In this document: piece by piece, positions 49,143 to 62,463 of the stretch
Numbering within the stretch: position 1 is the first letter of the stretch
Layout: each line of letters begins with the position of its first letter
Origin: Burkholderiales bacterium
GTDB taxonomy: Bacteria > Pseudomonadota > Gammaproteobacteria > Burkholderiales > Burkholderiaceae_C
Assembly (NCBI GenBank): GCA_017307855.1
Contig: JAFKGD010000005.1
Coordinates: 222,432 to 286,431 of the forward strand
Direction: 5' to 3'
DNA length: 64,000 nucleotides
The notes under the pieces: generated by a model
Seen by the model: only the letters and a program-made list of their open reading frames with translations
Database searches by the model: none
Told to the model about the DNA's origin: nothing
Translations under genes and position numbers: made by a program

Positions 49143-50684
49143 TCAGCGCAGCACGTCGCGGCGGCGGTGCCGCACGGCCACCGCCAGCAGGATGGGCAGC
49201 AGGCCCAGCGCCCAGAGCGGCACCAGCCCTACCCGCGACACCCACCAGCCGTAGGGCGTGACGCCCGTGCGGCCTTCCACCTCGCCCACCAGCACGCCGC
49301 GCGTGTGGCGCGGGAACAGGTGCGTGACGTTGCCCGTATGGTCGATGATGGCCGTGGCGCCCGTATTGGTGGCGCGCAGCATGGGCCGCGCGAATTCGAT
49401 CGCGCGCATGCGAGAGATCGCCAGGTGCTGGTCGATCGCCACCGTGTCGCCGAACCAGCCGATGTTGCTCGCATTGACCAGCACCGTGGGTGCCTTCGCC
49501 GCGTCGAGGAAGTAGGCCCCGATCTCTTCGCCGAACAGGTCCTCGTAGCAGATGTTGGGCACCAGGCGCTGGCCCTGCCATTCGAACGCGGGCTGCACCG
49601 GAGCGCCTCGGCCGAAGTCACCAAGCGGGATGTCCATCAGGCTGGTGAACCAGCGGAACATCGGCGGCACGAATTCGCCGAAGGGCACGAGGTGCTGCTT
49701 GTCGTAGCGGTAAGGCGTGGGCCCGGCCGCGCCGGGCTTGAGGCCTACGACCGAATTGAAATACCCCTCCGAGCGGTCGCCCAGCGGCACGCCGATGAGC
49801 GCGGCACGCTCACCGGTGGCAAAGACGTCGACAAGCGATTGCCAGTAACCCTCGGGCAACGAACGCGGCAGCAGCGGCAGCGCCGTCTCGGGCGCCACCA
49901 CCAGCGGCGCCGACGCCCAGCGCAACGCCTCGGCATACCACTGGAGGGCCAGGGGCACGCCGCTGCCGGGCTGGAACTTCTCGTTCTGCGGGATGTTGCC
50001 TTGCAGCAGCGCCACCTGCAGGCGGCCGGAATCCTCACCGCGCGGCGCCGGCAGCCACGGCAGCGCCGCCAGGACGGCGATAGCGGCTGCGGCTGCCGTC
50101 AGGTCGCGGCCGGATGGCCGGCGCCGTGCCGCATCTGCCAGTGCGAAGGCCGCTGACGCGGCCACCATGCCGATGCCATACACCCCCAACCACGGCGCCA
50201 GCCCGGCCAGCGGGCCGTCGACATGCGCATAACCGCCAGCTCCCCACGGGAACCCGGTGAACCAGTGGCCACGCAGCAGTTCGGCCAGCAGCCAGAGCGA
50301 GGCGAACAGCGAGGCGCGCGACAGGCGCCCGTGAGGCAGGTAGCGCACGAAGGCCGCGCAGGCGGCGGCGTAATAGAGCGTGAGGAAAGCCGCCAGCCCC
50401 AGCACGGCGACGGCCGCCAGCGGCGCCGCGAGTCCGCCGTAGGTGTGCATGGAAATGAACAGCCACCAGAACGTGCCGCACAGCCAGGCCGTGCCGAACG
50501 CCTGCCCCAGAGCGAAGCCGCGCCATGCCGAGGCCTGCCCCACCAGCAGCCGCGCCAGCACCGCAAGCGAAGCGAGTTGCAGCCACCAGAGGGGCTGCCC
50601 GCCCACAGGCCAGGCGATGGAGGCGGCCTGTGCCAGCCCCGCCAACGCCGCCGCAAGCAGCGGCCAGACGAAGCTGCCACGCAT
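49143..50684 (-). CDS. lnt: Apolipoprotein N-acyltransferase
   Basis: A 513-residue inner-membrane enzyme with about six N-terminal helices and a C-terminal nitrilase domain carrying the Glu-Lys-Cys triad: VAPETALP (Glu), YDKQHLVPFGE (Lys) and NICYEDLFG (Cys). It transfers the third acyl chain to lipoproteins. It starts 33 bp after corC, the common lnt/corC pairing. Confidence 0.95.
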   Translation of the reverse strand: MRGSFVWPLLAAALAGLAQAASIAWPVGGQPLWWLQLASLAVLARLLVGQASAWRGFALGQAFGTAWLCGTFWWLFISMHTYGGLAAPLAAVAVLGLAAFLTLYYAAACAAFVRYLPHGRLSRASLFASLWLLAELLRGHWFTGFPWGAGGYAHVDGPLAGLAPWLGVYGIGMVAASAAFALADAARRRPSGRDLTAAAAAIAVLAALPWLPAPRGEDSGRLQVALLQGNIPQNEKFQPGSGVPLALQWYAEALRWASAPLVVAPETALPLLPRSLPEGYWQSLVDVFATGERAALIGVPLGDRSEGYFNSVVGLKPGAAGPTPYRYDKQHLVPFGEFVPPMFRWFTSLMDIPLGDFGRGAPVQPAFEWQGQRLVPNICYEDLFGEEIGAYFLDAAKAPTVLVNASNIGWFGDTVAIDQHLAISRMRAIEFARPMLRATNTGATAIIDHTGNVTHLFPRHTRGVLVGEVEGRTGVTPYGWWVSRVGLVPLWALGLLPILLAVAVRHRRRDVLR

Positions 50685-50717
50685 CAGCGAAGCGCCGCGC
50701 GCAGAGGAGCCGTTGCG

Positions 50718-51608
50718 TCAGCCGCCACTGGCGTCTTCGCTTTCGACCGGCGAGACCTTGAACCACTTCACGGCGCCACCACGCGTGTGCAGCACCACGA
50801 AGTTGAGCCCTGCCAGCGTGAGGAATTCGCCACGACGCGGCACATGACCCATCTCGTGCGCGATCAGGCCACCGATGGTGTCGAACTCGCGGTCGAGCTC
50901 GTCGTCGGGATCGCTCGCCAGCTCGACGCCGAAGGCTTCGTTGACGCGCTCGATCGGCGTGTCGCCGCTCACGCGGTAGGTGCGGTCGGCCAGGCCGAAA
51001 ATGTCGCCCTCGTCGAGCGCGATGTCGAATTCGTCCTCGATCTCGCCGACGATCTGCTCGAGCACGTCCTCGATGGTGATGAGGCCCGCCACGCGGCCGA
51101 ACTCGTCGATGACGATGGCCAGGTGGTTGCGGTTGCCGCGGAACTCGCGCAGGAGGTCGTTGAGGCCCTTGCTCTCGGGCACGAACACGGCCGGGCGCAG
51201 CAGCGCGCGGATGTTGAGCTCGGGCGCGCGCTGCAGCTTCAGCAGGTCCTTGGCCAGCAGGATGCCGATGATGTTTTCCTTCTCGCCCTCGTAGACCGGG
51301 AAGCGCGAATGGGCCGTGTCGATGACGAGATGCAGGATGTCGTCGTAGGCCGACTCGATGTCGATCAGGTCCATGCGCGGTGCCGCCACCATCACGTCGC
51401 CGGCGCTCATGTCGGCCATGCGGATCACGCCCTCGAGCATCACGCGCGACTCGGCGCCGATGACCTCGTTGTCCTCGGCTTCGGCGAGGGTCTCGATCAG
51501 TTCGTCCCGAGAATCCGGACCGGGGTGGATGAACTCGGCGAGTTTCTGCAGGAACGTCCGCTTGTCTTCCCGGCTCGGGGCCGGGCGCTCAGGATGAGGG
51601 TCTGTCAC
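50718..51608 (-). CDS. corC: CorC/HlyC-family protein with CBS pair
   Basis: A protein of 296 residues from GTG 51608 (no closer ATG). Order: short N-terminal region, two CBS domains (VMVAAPRMDLIDI to IDTAHSRFPVYEGEKENIIG and AIVIDEFGRVAGLITIEDVL), then a CorC_HlyC transporter-associated domain with GDTPIERVNEAFG and TIGGLIAHEMGHVP. This family is linked to Mg/Co resistance. It is cytoplasmic, without membrane helices, and is followed by lnt. Confidence 0.92.
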   Translation of the reverse strand: MTDPHPERPAPSREDKRTFLQKLAEFIHPGPDSRDELIETLAEAEDNEVIGAESRVMLEGVIRMADMSAGDVMVAAPRMDLIDIESAYDDILHLVIDTAHSRFPVYEGEKENIIGILLAKDLLKLQRAPELNIRALLRPAVFVPESKGLNDLLREFRGNRNHLAIVIDEFGRVAGLITIEDVLEQIVGEIEDEFDIALDEGDIFGLADRTYRVSGDTPIERVNEAFGVELASDPDDELDREFDTIGGLIAHEMGHVPRRGEFLTLAGLNFVVLHTRGGAVKWFKVSPVESEDASGG

Positions 51609-51696
51609 TGCGGGAATGCAGGGAGTGGAGGAACGTCCAAGGATACCGGATCGAAGCGACAGCGATGCACAAGCCCCTGCGCCCGCGCCTGCGGCG

Positions 51697-52413
51697 TCAG
51701 CTGCCGGACTGGTGCCGGGCGGCGCGCAGGCCTCCCCGGACTTCCTGCACGCTATCGATGAAGTCGCGGAAATGCTTGGCCTGCTGCTTGAGCTGGAAGT
51801 CCATCTCGGCGTACTGGCGCTCGACCAGCTCGGCCATGCGCGTGTCAAGCGTGGCCTGCGGCAGGCGCAGCAGCGCCTCGGACTCGGAGCCGTGCCGTTC
51901 GACCGTGGCACCGGCCCGGCGCGCGATGCGCAACATGGCGGCGTTCTCGGACAGCGCATGGATGAGAAGCAGTTCCACCCCGGCGTTGCGCGCGCTCATG
52001 ACGGCACGATCGAACAGCCGGGAGCCCAGGCCGCGCCCGCGGCCTGTGCGCAACACCGACACGCCGAACTCGGCCGTGGTGCCGGCGCGCTGGCGCGAGG
52101 CGTGGGCCAGATGCGCCATGGCGATGAGCTCGAGCCGGCGGTTGTAGATGCCAAAGATCTCGTCGCGATCGAAATCGAGCCTGGCGACGTACTGCTGGAT
52201 TTGCGTGTCGCTGGCCGCATAGCCGAACCGCAGGTAGCGGTCGTGCGGCTCGAGCGACATGAGGTGGCGCAGGATGCGGCCGCGATGGGCGGGGCCCAGC
52301 GAACGGATGGGCACCAGCACGCCTGGGCGCGGCGCGGCCGGGCGAGCTCCGGGCACGCGGAAAAAGTCGCGGCTGGCGGAAAGCGAGGCCTTGAGGAGCT
52401 GGCGGGTGTCCAT
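51697..52413 (-). CDS. GNAT family N-acetyltransferase
   Basis: A protein of 238 residues from ATG 52413 with GAGGGAG just upstream. The acetyl-CoA-binding loop is [18 protein letters not shown], and [14 protein letters not shown] and [19 protein letters not shown] are typical of a proteobacterial GNAT subgroup. The C-terminal 60 residues are a charged helix ([19 protein letters not shown]), perhaps a coiled coil. Substrate unknown. Confidence 0.87.
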   Translation of the reverse strand: MDTRQLLKASLSASRDFFRVPGARPAAPRPGVLVPIRSLGPAHRGRILRHLMSLEPHDRYLRFGYAASDTQIQQYVARLDFDRDEIFGIYNRRLELIAMAHLAHASRQRAGTTAEFGVSVLRTGRGRGLGSRLFDRAVMSARNAGVELLLIHALSENAAMLRIARRAGATVERHGSESEALLRLPQATLDTRMAELVERQYAEMDFQLKQQAKHFRDFIDSVQEVRGGLRAARHQSGS

Positions 52414-52519
52414 CTCCCTCAAATATAAGGGTTTACCCGGGTCAATCCAAGCGCCGTATGTCGCCACGGGGTCATTGGGCTGCACACGACACGAGGCAGC
52501 GACGAACACCGGGCAACGG

Positions 52520-52993
52520 TCAGATCGGCATGGCCGTGGTGGCCTTCACGCGGTCCAGCACGAAGCTGGTCTTGCAATCCTGCACGCTCGGATGCTTGAG
52601 CAGGGTTTCCATGATGAAACGGCTGTAGTGCGCCATGTCAGCCACGACCACACGCAGCAGGTAATCCATCTCGCCAGTCAGCGCCGCGCATTCCACCACT
52701 TCGGGCCATGTCTGCACGCTGGCGCGGAACAGATCCATCGGGTTGCGCTTGTGGCTTTCGGTGTGCTTTTCGAGCCGCACGTTGAGGTAGGCCGTCATGC
52801 CCAGTCCCACGGATTCGGGTTTCACCAGCGCCACGTAGCGGTCGATCACGCCGGCGTCCTCAAGCCGGCGCACGCGCCGCAGCACGGCGCTGGGCGAGAG
52901 GTTGACCGCCTCGGCGATCTGGTCGTAGGTGGCGCGGCCGTCTTCCTGGAGACGGCGCAGGATCAGGCGGTCGAGCTTGTCGAGTGCATGCAT
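52520..52993 (-). CDS. Lrp/AsnC family transcriptional regulator
   Basis: A protein of 157 residues from ATG 52993 (GGTGA upstream). The N-terminal helix-turn-helix is [19 protein letters not shown] then [19 protein letters not shown]; the C-terminal RAM domain shows [20 protein letters not shown]. It is divergent from hppD-phhA, with a clean dyad in between. It probably senses tyrosine or phenylalanine and controls that operon (inference). Confidence 0.92.
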   Translation of the reverse strand: MHALDKLDRLILRRLQEDGRATYDQIAEAVNLSPSAVLRRVRRLEDAGVIDRYVALVKPESVGLGMTAYLNVRLEKHTESHKRNPMDLFRASVQTWPEVVECAALTGEMDYLLRVVVADMAHYSRFIMETLLKHPSVQDCKTSFVLDRVKATTAMPI

Positions 52994-53001
52994 TTCACCA
53001 A

Positions 53002-53032
53002 TTGTGCATTTTTCATGCGCATCGATGCACAA
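53002..53032. promoter_or_regulatory. Dyad between the Lrp-type gene and hppD
   Basis: TTGTGCAT (53002-53009) and ATGCACAA (53025-53032) form a perfect 8-bp inverted repeat with a 15-bp spacer. It lies 9 bp from the regulator start and 70 bp from hppD. Lrp proteins bind such AT-edged dyads; a likely autoregulatory and hppD operator. Confidence 0.6.
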
Positions 53033-53101
53033 CTACGCCCCAAACGGCATGAAAGCTGCGGGCTGGCAACGATAAAGTGGCACGATCAATTGGAGACCAA
53101 C

Positions 53102-54241
53102 ATGAATGCCCCACTGCCCGCACAAGCTGCCCCCGCCTTCGAGCCTTGGGACAATCCCATGGGCACCGACGGATTCGAGTTCATCGAATACGCCGCGCCC
53201 GACCCCAAAGCCATGGGAGAGGTGTTCGAGCGCATGGGTTTCCGTCCCGTCGCCAGGCACCGTCACAAGGACGTGACGCTCTATCGCCAGGGCACGATCA
53301 ATTTCATCATCAACGCCGAGCCCGACTCGTTCGCCCAGCGTTTCGCCCGGCTGCACGGCCCCAGCGTCTGTGCCATCGCCTTCCGCGTGCAGGACGCCAA
53401 GGCCGCGTACGAGCGCGCCATCTCGCTGGGCGCCTGGGGCTTTGCCGGCAAGGCCGGCCCGGGCGAGCTCAACATCCCGGCCATCAAGGGCATCGGCGAC
53501 AGCCTGATCTACCTGGTAGACCGCTGGCGCGGCAAGAACGGCGCGCAGCCCGGCGACATCGGCAACATCGGCTTCTACGATGTCGACTTCGAAGCCCTGC
53601 CAGGCCTGACCGCCGAAGAGGCGCTCACCCCCGCGGGCAACGGCCTCACGTACATCGATCACCTCACGCACAACGTGCACCGCGGCCGCATGAACGAGTG
53701 GGCCGAGTTCTACGAGCGCCTGTTCAACTTCCGCGAGGTGAAGTACTTCGATATCGAGGGCCAGGTGACAGGCGTCAAGAGCAAGGCCATGACCAGCCCC
53801 TGCGGCAAGATCCGCATCCCGATCAACGAGGAAGGCAAGGAGCAGGCCGGCCAGATCCAGGAGTACCTCGACATGTACCGCGGCGAGGGCATCCAGCACA
53901 TCGCCATGGGTTCGGACGATCTGTACGCCACGGTGGACAAGCTCAAGGCCAGGGGCGTCAAGCTGCTCGACACCATCGACACCTACTACGAACTGATCGA
54001 CAAGCGCATCCCGGGTCACGGCGAACCCGTCGATGAGCTGTTCAAGCGCAAGATCCTGATCGACGGCAAGGCAGGCGCCTTGTTGCTGCAGATCTTCAGC
54101 GAGAACCAGCTGGGCCCGATCTTCTTCGAGTTCATCCAGCGCAAGGGCGACGACGGGTTCGGCAACGGCAATTTCAAGGCGCTGTTCGAGAGCATCGAGC
54201 TCGACCAGATCCGCCGCGGCGTGCTGCAGACGAAGACCTGA
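53102..54241 (+). CDS. hppD: 4-hydroxyphenylpyruvate dioxygenase
   Basis: A protein of 379 residues from ATG 53102 with GGAGA upstream. It has two vicinal-oxygen-chelate domains; the C-terminal one holds the iron ligands in YIDHLTHNV (His), IQHIAMGS (His) and FFEFIQRKG (Glu). [14 protein letters not shown] near the C-terminus is the closing helix of the family. It converts 4-hydroxyphenylpyruvate to homogentisate. phhA follows after 44 bp, so the pair turns phenylalanine into homogentisate together with a transaminase encoded elsewhere. Confidence 0.96.
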   Translation: MNAPLPAQAAPAFEPWDNPMGTDGFEFIEYAAPDPKAMGEVFERMGFRPVARHRHKDVTLYRQGTINFIINAEPDSFAQRFARLHGPSVCAIAFRVQDAKAAYERAISLGAWGFAGKAGPGELNIPAIKGIGDSLIYLVDRWRGKNGAQPGDIGNIGFYDVDFEALPGLTAEEALTPAGNGLTYIDHLTHNVHRGRMNEWAEFYERLFNFREVKYFDIEGQVTGVKSKAMTSPCGKIRIPINEEGKEQAGQIQEYLDMYRGEGIQHIAMGSDDLYATVDKLKARGVKLLDTIDTYYELIDKRIPGHGEPVDELFKRKILIDGKAGALLLQIFSENQLGPIFFEFIQRKGDDGFGNGNFKALFESIELDQIRRGVLQTKT

Positions 54242-54285
54242 ACGCCGCGTCCGAGCATCACGACAAAAATCAGGGAGACAACACC

Positions 54286-55104
54286 ATGGCAGTCGAACCC
54301 GTCGTCTACGGCGCCAGCGACCGGCCGCCGCGCGGCGACTACACGCGCGCTGGCGATGACTACACCTGCTCGCAGGACTATGCCGCCTACACACAGGCCG
54401 ACCACGACACCTACCGGCGCCTGTACCAGCGGCAGAGCGCGCTGTTGCCCGGCCTGGCGGCCGGCGAATTCGTCCGCATGCTGCCGTTTCTTGGCGCCGT
54501 CGATCGCATTCCCCGCTTCGACGAGGTCAACGAGCGGCTCTACAAGGCCACGAAGTGGCAACTGGTGGGCGTGCCCGGGCTGATTCCGGAAGTGCCGTTC
54601 TTCACCCTGCTGGCGAACCGCAAGTTTCCGGTGACGGACTGGATCCGCACGCCGCAGGAGTTCGACTACATCGTCGAGCCGGACATCTTCCACGATCTGT
54701 TCGGCCACGTGCCACTGCTGTTCAACCCGGTGTTCGCCGACTACGTGCAACGCTACGGCGAAGGCGGCCTCAAGGCCGAGGCGCTGGGCGCCTGCGAGAT
54801 GCTTTCGCGCCTGTACTGGTACACGATCGAGTTCGGCCTGATTCGTGAGGCCGAGGGGCTGCGCGCCTACGGCGCCGGCATCCTGAGTTCCTCAGGCGAG
54901 CTGCGTTACAGCGTGACCAGCCCCGAGCCGCGCCGCATTCCGCTCGTCCTGGAAGACGTGATGCGCACGCGCTACAAGATCGACACCTTCCAGCACACCT
55001 ACTTCGTCATCGACAGCTTCGAGCAGCTCTTCGAGATGACGGCGCCTGACTTCACACCCGTGTACGAACGCGTGCGCGGGCTGGGCGAGCGGATGGCGGG
55101 CTGA
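54286..55104 (+). CDS. phhA: Phenylalanine 4-monooxygenase
   Basis: A 272-residue monomeric bacterial phenylalanine hydroxylase. Iron ligands: DIFHDLFGHVPLL (two His) and YWYTIEFGLI (Glu). FVRMLPFLGAVDRIPRF and the C-terminal IDSFEQLFE are also conserved. It uses tetrahydropterin and O2 to make tyrosine. It is the second gene after hppD, under the Lrp-type regulator. Confidence 0.95.
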   Translation: MAVEPVVYGASDRPPRGDYTRAGDDYTCSQDYAAYTQADHDTYRRLYQRQSALLPGLAAGEFVRMLPFLGAVDRIPRFDEVNERLYKATKWQLVGVPGLIPEVPFFTLLANRKFPVTDWIRTPQEFDYIVEPDIFHDLFGHVPLLFNPVFADYVQRYGEGGLKAEALGACEMLSRLYWYTIEFGLIREAEGLRAYGAGILSSSGELRYSVTSPEPRRIPLVLEDVMRTRYKIDTFQHTYFVIDSFEQLFEMTAPDFTPVYERVRGLGERMAG

Positions 55105-55123
55105 GCCCACCGTCGCGCAAGGC

Positions 55124-55129
<6 letters not shown>
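55099..55129. terminator. Bidirectional hairpin between phhA and the hybrid kinase
   Basis: GGCTGAGCC (55099-55107) and GGCTCAGCC (55121-55129) form a perfect 9-bp stem with a 13-nt loop that includes both convergent stop codons. There is no T-run. Position and symmetry suggest a shared terminator. Confidence 0.45.
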
Positions 55130-58498
<3,369 letters not shown>

Positions 58499-58546
58499 CG
58501 GGCCTCCGGGATAACGTGGATCGGGACGGGCGGGAGGCGGGCGGGC

Positions 58547-59665
58547 TTACTGCGCCAGCCCCAGCAGTTCGGCGGCATCGAGCGCCGCGCTGCGGCCTGG
58601 GAGGTCGACCAGAGCGCGCGAGCCGATGCGCACGGCACCGGTTACGCTGCGCAGGACGGTCATGCTCGCGGCGATGGTCCAGCCCATGCCGTAAGCCTGC
58701 TTCTGCAGTTGCATGGCGGCCACCACGGCATCGCCCACGGGGAGCACCTGGGCCAGCGTGTTGTGCAGCGGCTCGTGCACACGCGTGAGGGTGACGGGGC
58801 CGCTGTGCAGCGCAACGTTGACCTCGAAGCGCGGCAGGCCGCGGTCGGCGAACTGCTTTTCCTGATGATGACGCAGGCGGTGGGCCGAGTCGATCAGCCC
58901 AAGCGCCGCGCGCACGGCGCGCAGGCCATGATTGACCGAGCGGGTGTCGGCCTCTTCGGCGAAGATGGCCAGCAGGCCATCACCGACGAATTGCATGTGC
59001 CGCGCGCCGAAGAGATGCACGGTGTCACCCACACTGGCGTAGAAGCGCTTGACGAGATCGCTGAGTTCGTCCTCCGACAGCTTCTCGGCCATCACGCCAT
59101 AGTGCGGCATGTCCACGAACAGCACGGTGGCGCCGGTCAGCCGCACATCGGCTTCGTCCCCGTCACCCGTCGGCCAGCGATCCTGCAATTCCTTGAAAAG
59201 CCGCTGTTCGTAGAGCTTGGCCAGCTTGTGTTTCTGGTCGGCCAGCGCGCTTTGCACGGCGGCATCGACGGCCAGGTTCTGCATGGCGCGGTTCATTTCG
59301 CGCTTGCCCAGTTGCGCGGCGACGGCCTCGCGCAGCTCGGCCGGGTGAAACGGCTTCGTGATGTAGTCGTCAGCGCCAGTGTTCATGCCCTGGCGCATGT
59401 GAGCGCGCTCCTGCAGCGAGGTCAGCAGAATCACGGGCGTCGAGGCCAGGTTGGGACGCGCGCGCAGCGCAGCCAGCATCTCGAAGCCGTTCATCTCGGG
59501 CATCTGGATGTCGCTGATGACGAGGTCGGGCTTGCTCTGCTCGGCCATGGCCAAGCCCTGCGCGCCGTTTTCGGCCAACAGAACCTGGTAACCATCTTTT
59601 CTGAGAACGGAGCCCACCAGCATCCGCGTCCCGGCATCGTCTTCTGTCACGACGATCAGGGGCAT
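58547..59665 (-). CDS. Response regulator with class III adenylate/guanylate cyclase-like output domain
   Basis: A 372-residue protein. Receiver (1-120) with D52 (LVISDIQMPEMNG) and KPF; a helical linker with ADQKHKLAKLYEQR; cyclase homology domain (about 175-345). The two metal-binding aspartates are kept: D185 in VLFVDMPHYG and D229 in FVGDGLLAIF. In the later motif, normally GDxVNxAxR, the sequence is GDAVVAAMQLQ, so the transition-state Asn and Arg are replaced by V315 and Q319. The domain may be weakly active or serve as a nucleotide sensor. Confidence 0.88.
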   Translation of the reverse strand: MPLIVVTEDDAGTRMLVGSVLRKDGYQVLLAENGAQGLAMAEQSKPDLVISDIQMPEMNGFEMLAALRARPNLASTPVILLTSLQERAHMRQGMNTGADDYITKPFHPAELREAVAAQLGKREMNRAMQNLAVDAAVQSALADQKHKLAKLYEQRLFKELQDRWPTGDGDEADVRLTGATVLFVDMPHYGVMAEKLSEDELSDLVKRFYASVGDTVHLFGARHMQFVGDGLLAIFAEEADTRSVNHGLRAVRAALGLIDSAHRLRHHQEKQFADRGLPRFEVNVALHSGPVTLTRVHEPLHNTLAQVLPVGDAVVAAMQLQKQAYGMGWTIAASMTVLRSVTGAVRIGSRALVDLPGRSAALDAAELLGLAQ

Positions 59666-59764
59666 GGGATTTCCTTTTTCTTCACTGCCTTGGGGCCATC
59701 ATGTAGCTCACTTGCGCCCGCAGTTACAGCCGACTTGCAACGAACTGCGACTGAGGTATTCAGT

Positions 59765-60670
59765 TTACTGCGAGTCAATGACCCCCAAAGCATGGTCGAT
59801 TACCCGCGCGTCGAACGCCATGCACACGTGCGCGACGCCCGGAAGGAACCGGTTGTCGGCTCCTGGCAGGGTTGCGGTGCTCGCAGGAAAGACGATGTTG
59901 TCTGCGCTGGAATACCAGCAGGTGATGCCCGCGCCGTCCGCCATTGTCCGAGCCTCGGTTCCTGCCAGTTGACACAGCCAGTCGCAATCGGGCCGCATCT
60001 GACTGGCGTTGGGAGAGCGGGCAAAGCGGCTGAGCCAGGTGCCCCGGTGTGGAGATCCGATGGTGATGACGTGTGCAGCGCGTCTGTGGTTCCGCCCCTG
60101 AGCAAGCCAGGCGCGCGCCGCCAGCCCTCCCATGCTGTGGCAGACCAGCACGGGAGCTAGCCCTGTCGCGGCCTCGGCCCGGCTCACTGCCTTCTCGAGG
60201 ATGGGAACGTAGTCGTCGATCGTGCCGAACACCGGCTCCAGGTTGACCGCCACGAACGGCCGGCCGATGCGGCGCAGGGGTTTCAGCCAGGGTGTCCAGA
60301 AGCCCCGGTTGCAGACGAATCCATGCACGAACACGAAGGCGCGGCGGCCCCGCGCGTCGGGCGGCAGATGGTCCGGCACGGCGCGTGATGCGAACGGCTG
60401 GCGCCAGCAGAAGATGGCCGGCGTGGTGCGCACCTCGGCCCACCAAGCGCGGACCAGTTGCGCGGCGCTGGCTCGCGGCGCGGGATCGCGCCGGTTGACC
60501 CAGTGTGCCAGCGCGAATTCCAGTGCGAGGACCGGCGCGTGCACATACAGGATGAGAATGCCGCCTGCTGCTGCGACGAAAGGTGCATCGTGGGCGAACC
60601 ACCAGGCCATCCATGCCAGGGCCGCAGCGATCAGAAGGAAGGTGGTCAGTTGCTGCATTCGGGCGAGCAT
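59765..60670 (-). CDS. Membrane-anchored alpha/beta hydrolase (lipase-like)
   Basis: A protein of 301 residues from ATG 60670 (ATG 60658 also possible). Two N-terminal hydrophobic segments (TFLLIAAALAWMAWWF and AAAGGILILYVHAPVLALEF) anchor it. The hydrolase domain has FVFVHGFVCN (oxyanion), the nucleophile CHSMGG and a late histidine in GVAHVCMAF. It belongs to the triacylglycerol lipase/permease-like esterase group. It is divergent from fadD, which would activate released fatty acids. Confidence 0.85.
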   Translation of the reverse strand: MLARMQQLTTFLLIAAALAWMAWWFAHDAPFVAAAGGILILYVHAPVLALEFALAHWVNRRDPAPRASAAQLVRAWWAEVRTTPAIFCWRQPFASRAVPDHLPPDARGRRAFVFVHGFVCNRGFWTPWLKPLRRIGRPFVAVNLEPVFGTIDDYVPILEKAVSRAEAATGLAPVLVCHSMGGLAARAWLAQGRNHRRAAHVITIGSPHRGTWLSRFARSPNASQMRPDCDWLCQLAGTEARTMADGAGITCWYSSADNIVFPASTATLPGADNRFLPGVAHVCMAFDARVIDHALGVIDSQ

Positions 60671-60776
60671 GTGGCCATTGTCCCCGATGCGACGCCGCCA
60701 GCTCCTACCTAGGACAAGACCCGAGGGGCTGGCCGGGGCACGGATTCGACAATGGCCGGCAACAGAGGAGACAGAC

Positions 60777-62462
60777 ATGCAGAAGATCTGGCTGGACAGC
60801 TATCCGGCAGGTGTGGCGCACGACGTGGAGCCCGAGCGCTATCGCTCGCTTGTGCATCTGCTCGACGAGTCGTTCCAGCGGCACGCCCAGCGGCCATTCA
60901 CCGTGTGCATGGAGCGGTGGATGAACTATGGCGAGCTCGATACGCTGTCGTCCGATCTCGGAGCCTGGCTGCAGTCGACGGGTCTGCCCACCGGGTCGCG
61001 GGTGGCCATCATGGTGCCCAACGTGCCGCAGTTCCCGGTGGCTATGGCAGCGGTGCTGCGCGCAGGCTATACGTGCGTGAACGTCAATCCGCTCTACACG
61101 GCCCGCGAGCTCAGGCACCAGTTGCGGGACTCGGGAGCTGAAGCCATCATCATCCTGGAGAACTTCGCCCACACGCTGGAAGAAGTCATCGAGGACACGC
61201 CCGTACGGCATGTGGTCGTCACCGCCATGGGCGACCAGTTGGGGTTCTGGTATGGGCGCTGGATCACGTTCGCCGTACGCCATCTGGCCCGCATGGTGCC
61301 GGCCTACAGGTTGCCACTGACGGAAGGGCGTACGGTGACTCGCTGGGGCGACGCCCTGGCGCAGGGCGCCGGCATGAAGCTTCAGCGTGTGGACAGTACG
61401 CTCGATTCGATCGCGTTTCTGCAATACACCGGCGGTACCACGGGCCTGTCGAAGGGCGCCGTCCTGACCCACAGGAACATCGTGGCAGCAGTTTTGCAGG
61501 CAGAAGCCTGGTTCACGCCGGCGCTGGGCCGGGTAGGCGACGTCAGCCGCACGCACAGCATCGCCGCCCTGCCGCTGTATCACATCTTCGCGCTGACGCT
61601 ATGCCTGTTGGCCATACGTTGGGGCTCGCACATGACCCTGGTGCCGAATCCGCGTGACATTGGAAAGTTCGTCGAAACCCTCAAGCGCCGCCCATTCCAC
61701 ATGCTGCCGGCGGTGAACACGCTGTTCAATGCGCTGCTGCAGCACCCGCAGTTCCGCAGTGTCGACTTTTCGACTCTCTGCGTCTCCCAGGCCGGCGGCA
61801 TGGCGGCTTCGGAAGGTACGGCGCGTCAGTGGCAGAAGGCCACGGGTTGCGCCATGATCGAAGGCTGGGGCATGAGCGAGACGTGTGCCATCGGCACCAA
61901 CAATCCCGTCACCAATACGCACTTCACGGGTTCCATCGGACTGCCTTTGCCCGGCGTGGACATTGCGATCAAGGACGATGCGGGCCAATCGTTGCCCCTG
62001 GGCGAAGCGGGTGAGATCTGCATCCGCGGTCCCAACGTGATGACGGGTTACTACAGGCAGGCAGAGGAAACCCGGCAGGCGTTCACGGCGGATGGGTTCA
62101 TGCGCACCGGCGACATCGGCATCATGGACGATGCCGGCTACACGCGCATCGTCGATCGCAAGAAGGACATGATTCTCGTGAGCGGCTTCAACGTTTTTCC
62201 GAACGAACTCGAGAACGTCGTCTCCATGTGCCCGGGCGTGGTGGAGTGTGCGGCGGTCGGTGTCCCCGACGAGAAGCAAGGCGAAGCGATCAAGCTGTTC
62301 GTCGTGAAGGCCAACGCCTCGCTCACCGAGGAAGAAGTGGCTGCCTACTGCGCCGACAACCTCACCGGCTACAAGCGCCCCAAGTACATCGAGTTCCGCG
62401 ACGACCTCCCGAAAACCAATGTCGGCAAGATTCTCCGGCGTGAGCTGCGTAGCGGGCGATAG
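60777..62462 (+). CDS. fadD: Long-chain fatty acid--CoA ligase
   Basis: A protein of 561 residues from ATG 60777 with GAGGAG upstream. Adenylate-forming motifs: P-loop QYTGGTTGLSKGA, EGWGMSETCA, GFMRTGDIG, DRKKDMILVSGFNVFPNE and the catalytic lysine in KTNVGKILRR. Overall like proteobacterial FadD. It activates fatty acids with ATP and CoA at the inner membrane. The MBL gene begins one base after its stop. Confidence 0.94.
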   Translation: MQKIWLDSYPAGVAHDVEPERYRSLVHLLDESFQRHAQRPFTVCMERWMNYGELDTLSSDLGAWLQSTGLPTGSRVAIMVPNVPQFPVAMAAVLRAGYTCVNVNPLYTARELRHQLRDSGAEAIIILENFAHTLEEVIEDTPVRHVVVTAMGDQLGFWYGRWITFAVRHLARMVPAYRLPLTEGRTVTRWGDALAQGAGMKLQRVDSTLDSIAFLQYTGGTTGLSKGAVLTHRNIVAAVLQAEAWFTPALGRVGDVSRTHSIAALPLYHIFALTLCLLAIRWGSHMTLVPNPRDIGKFVETLKRRPFHMLPAVNTLFNALLQHPQFRSVDFSTLCVSQAGGMAASEGTARQWQKATGCAMIEGWGMSETCAIGTNNPVTNTHFTGSIGLPLPGVDIAIKDDAGQSLPLGEAGEICIRGPNVMTGYYRQAEETRQAFTADGFMRTGDIGIMDDAGYTRIVDRKKDMILVSGFNVFPNELENVVSMCPGVVECAAVGVPDEKQGEAIKLFVVKANASLTEEEVAAYCADNLTGYKRPKYIEFRDDLPKTNVGKILRRELRSGR

Positions 62463-62463
62463 C

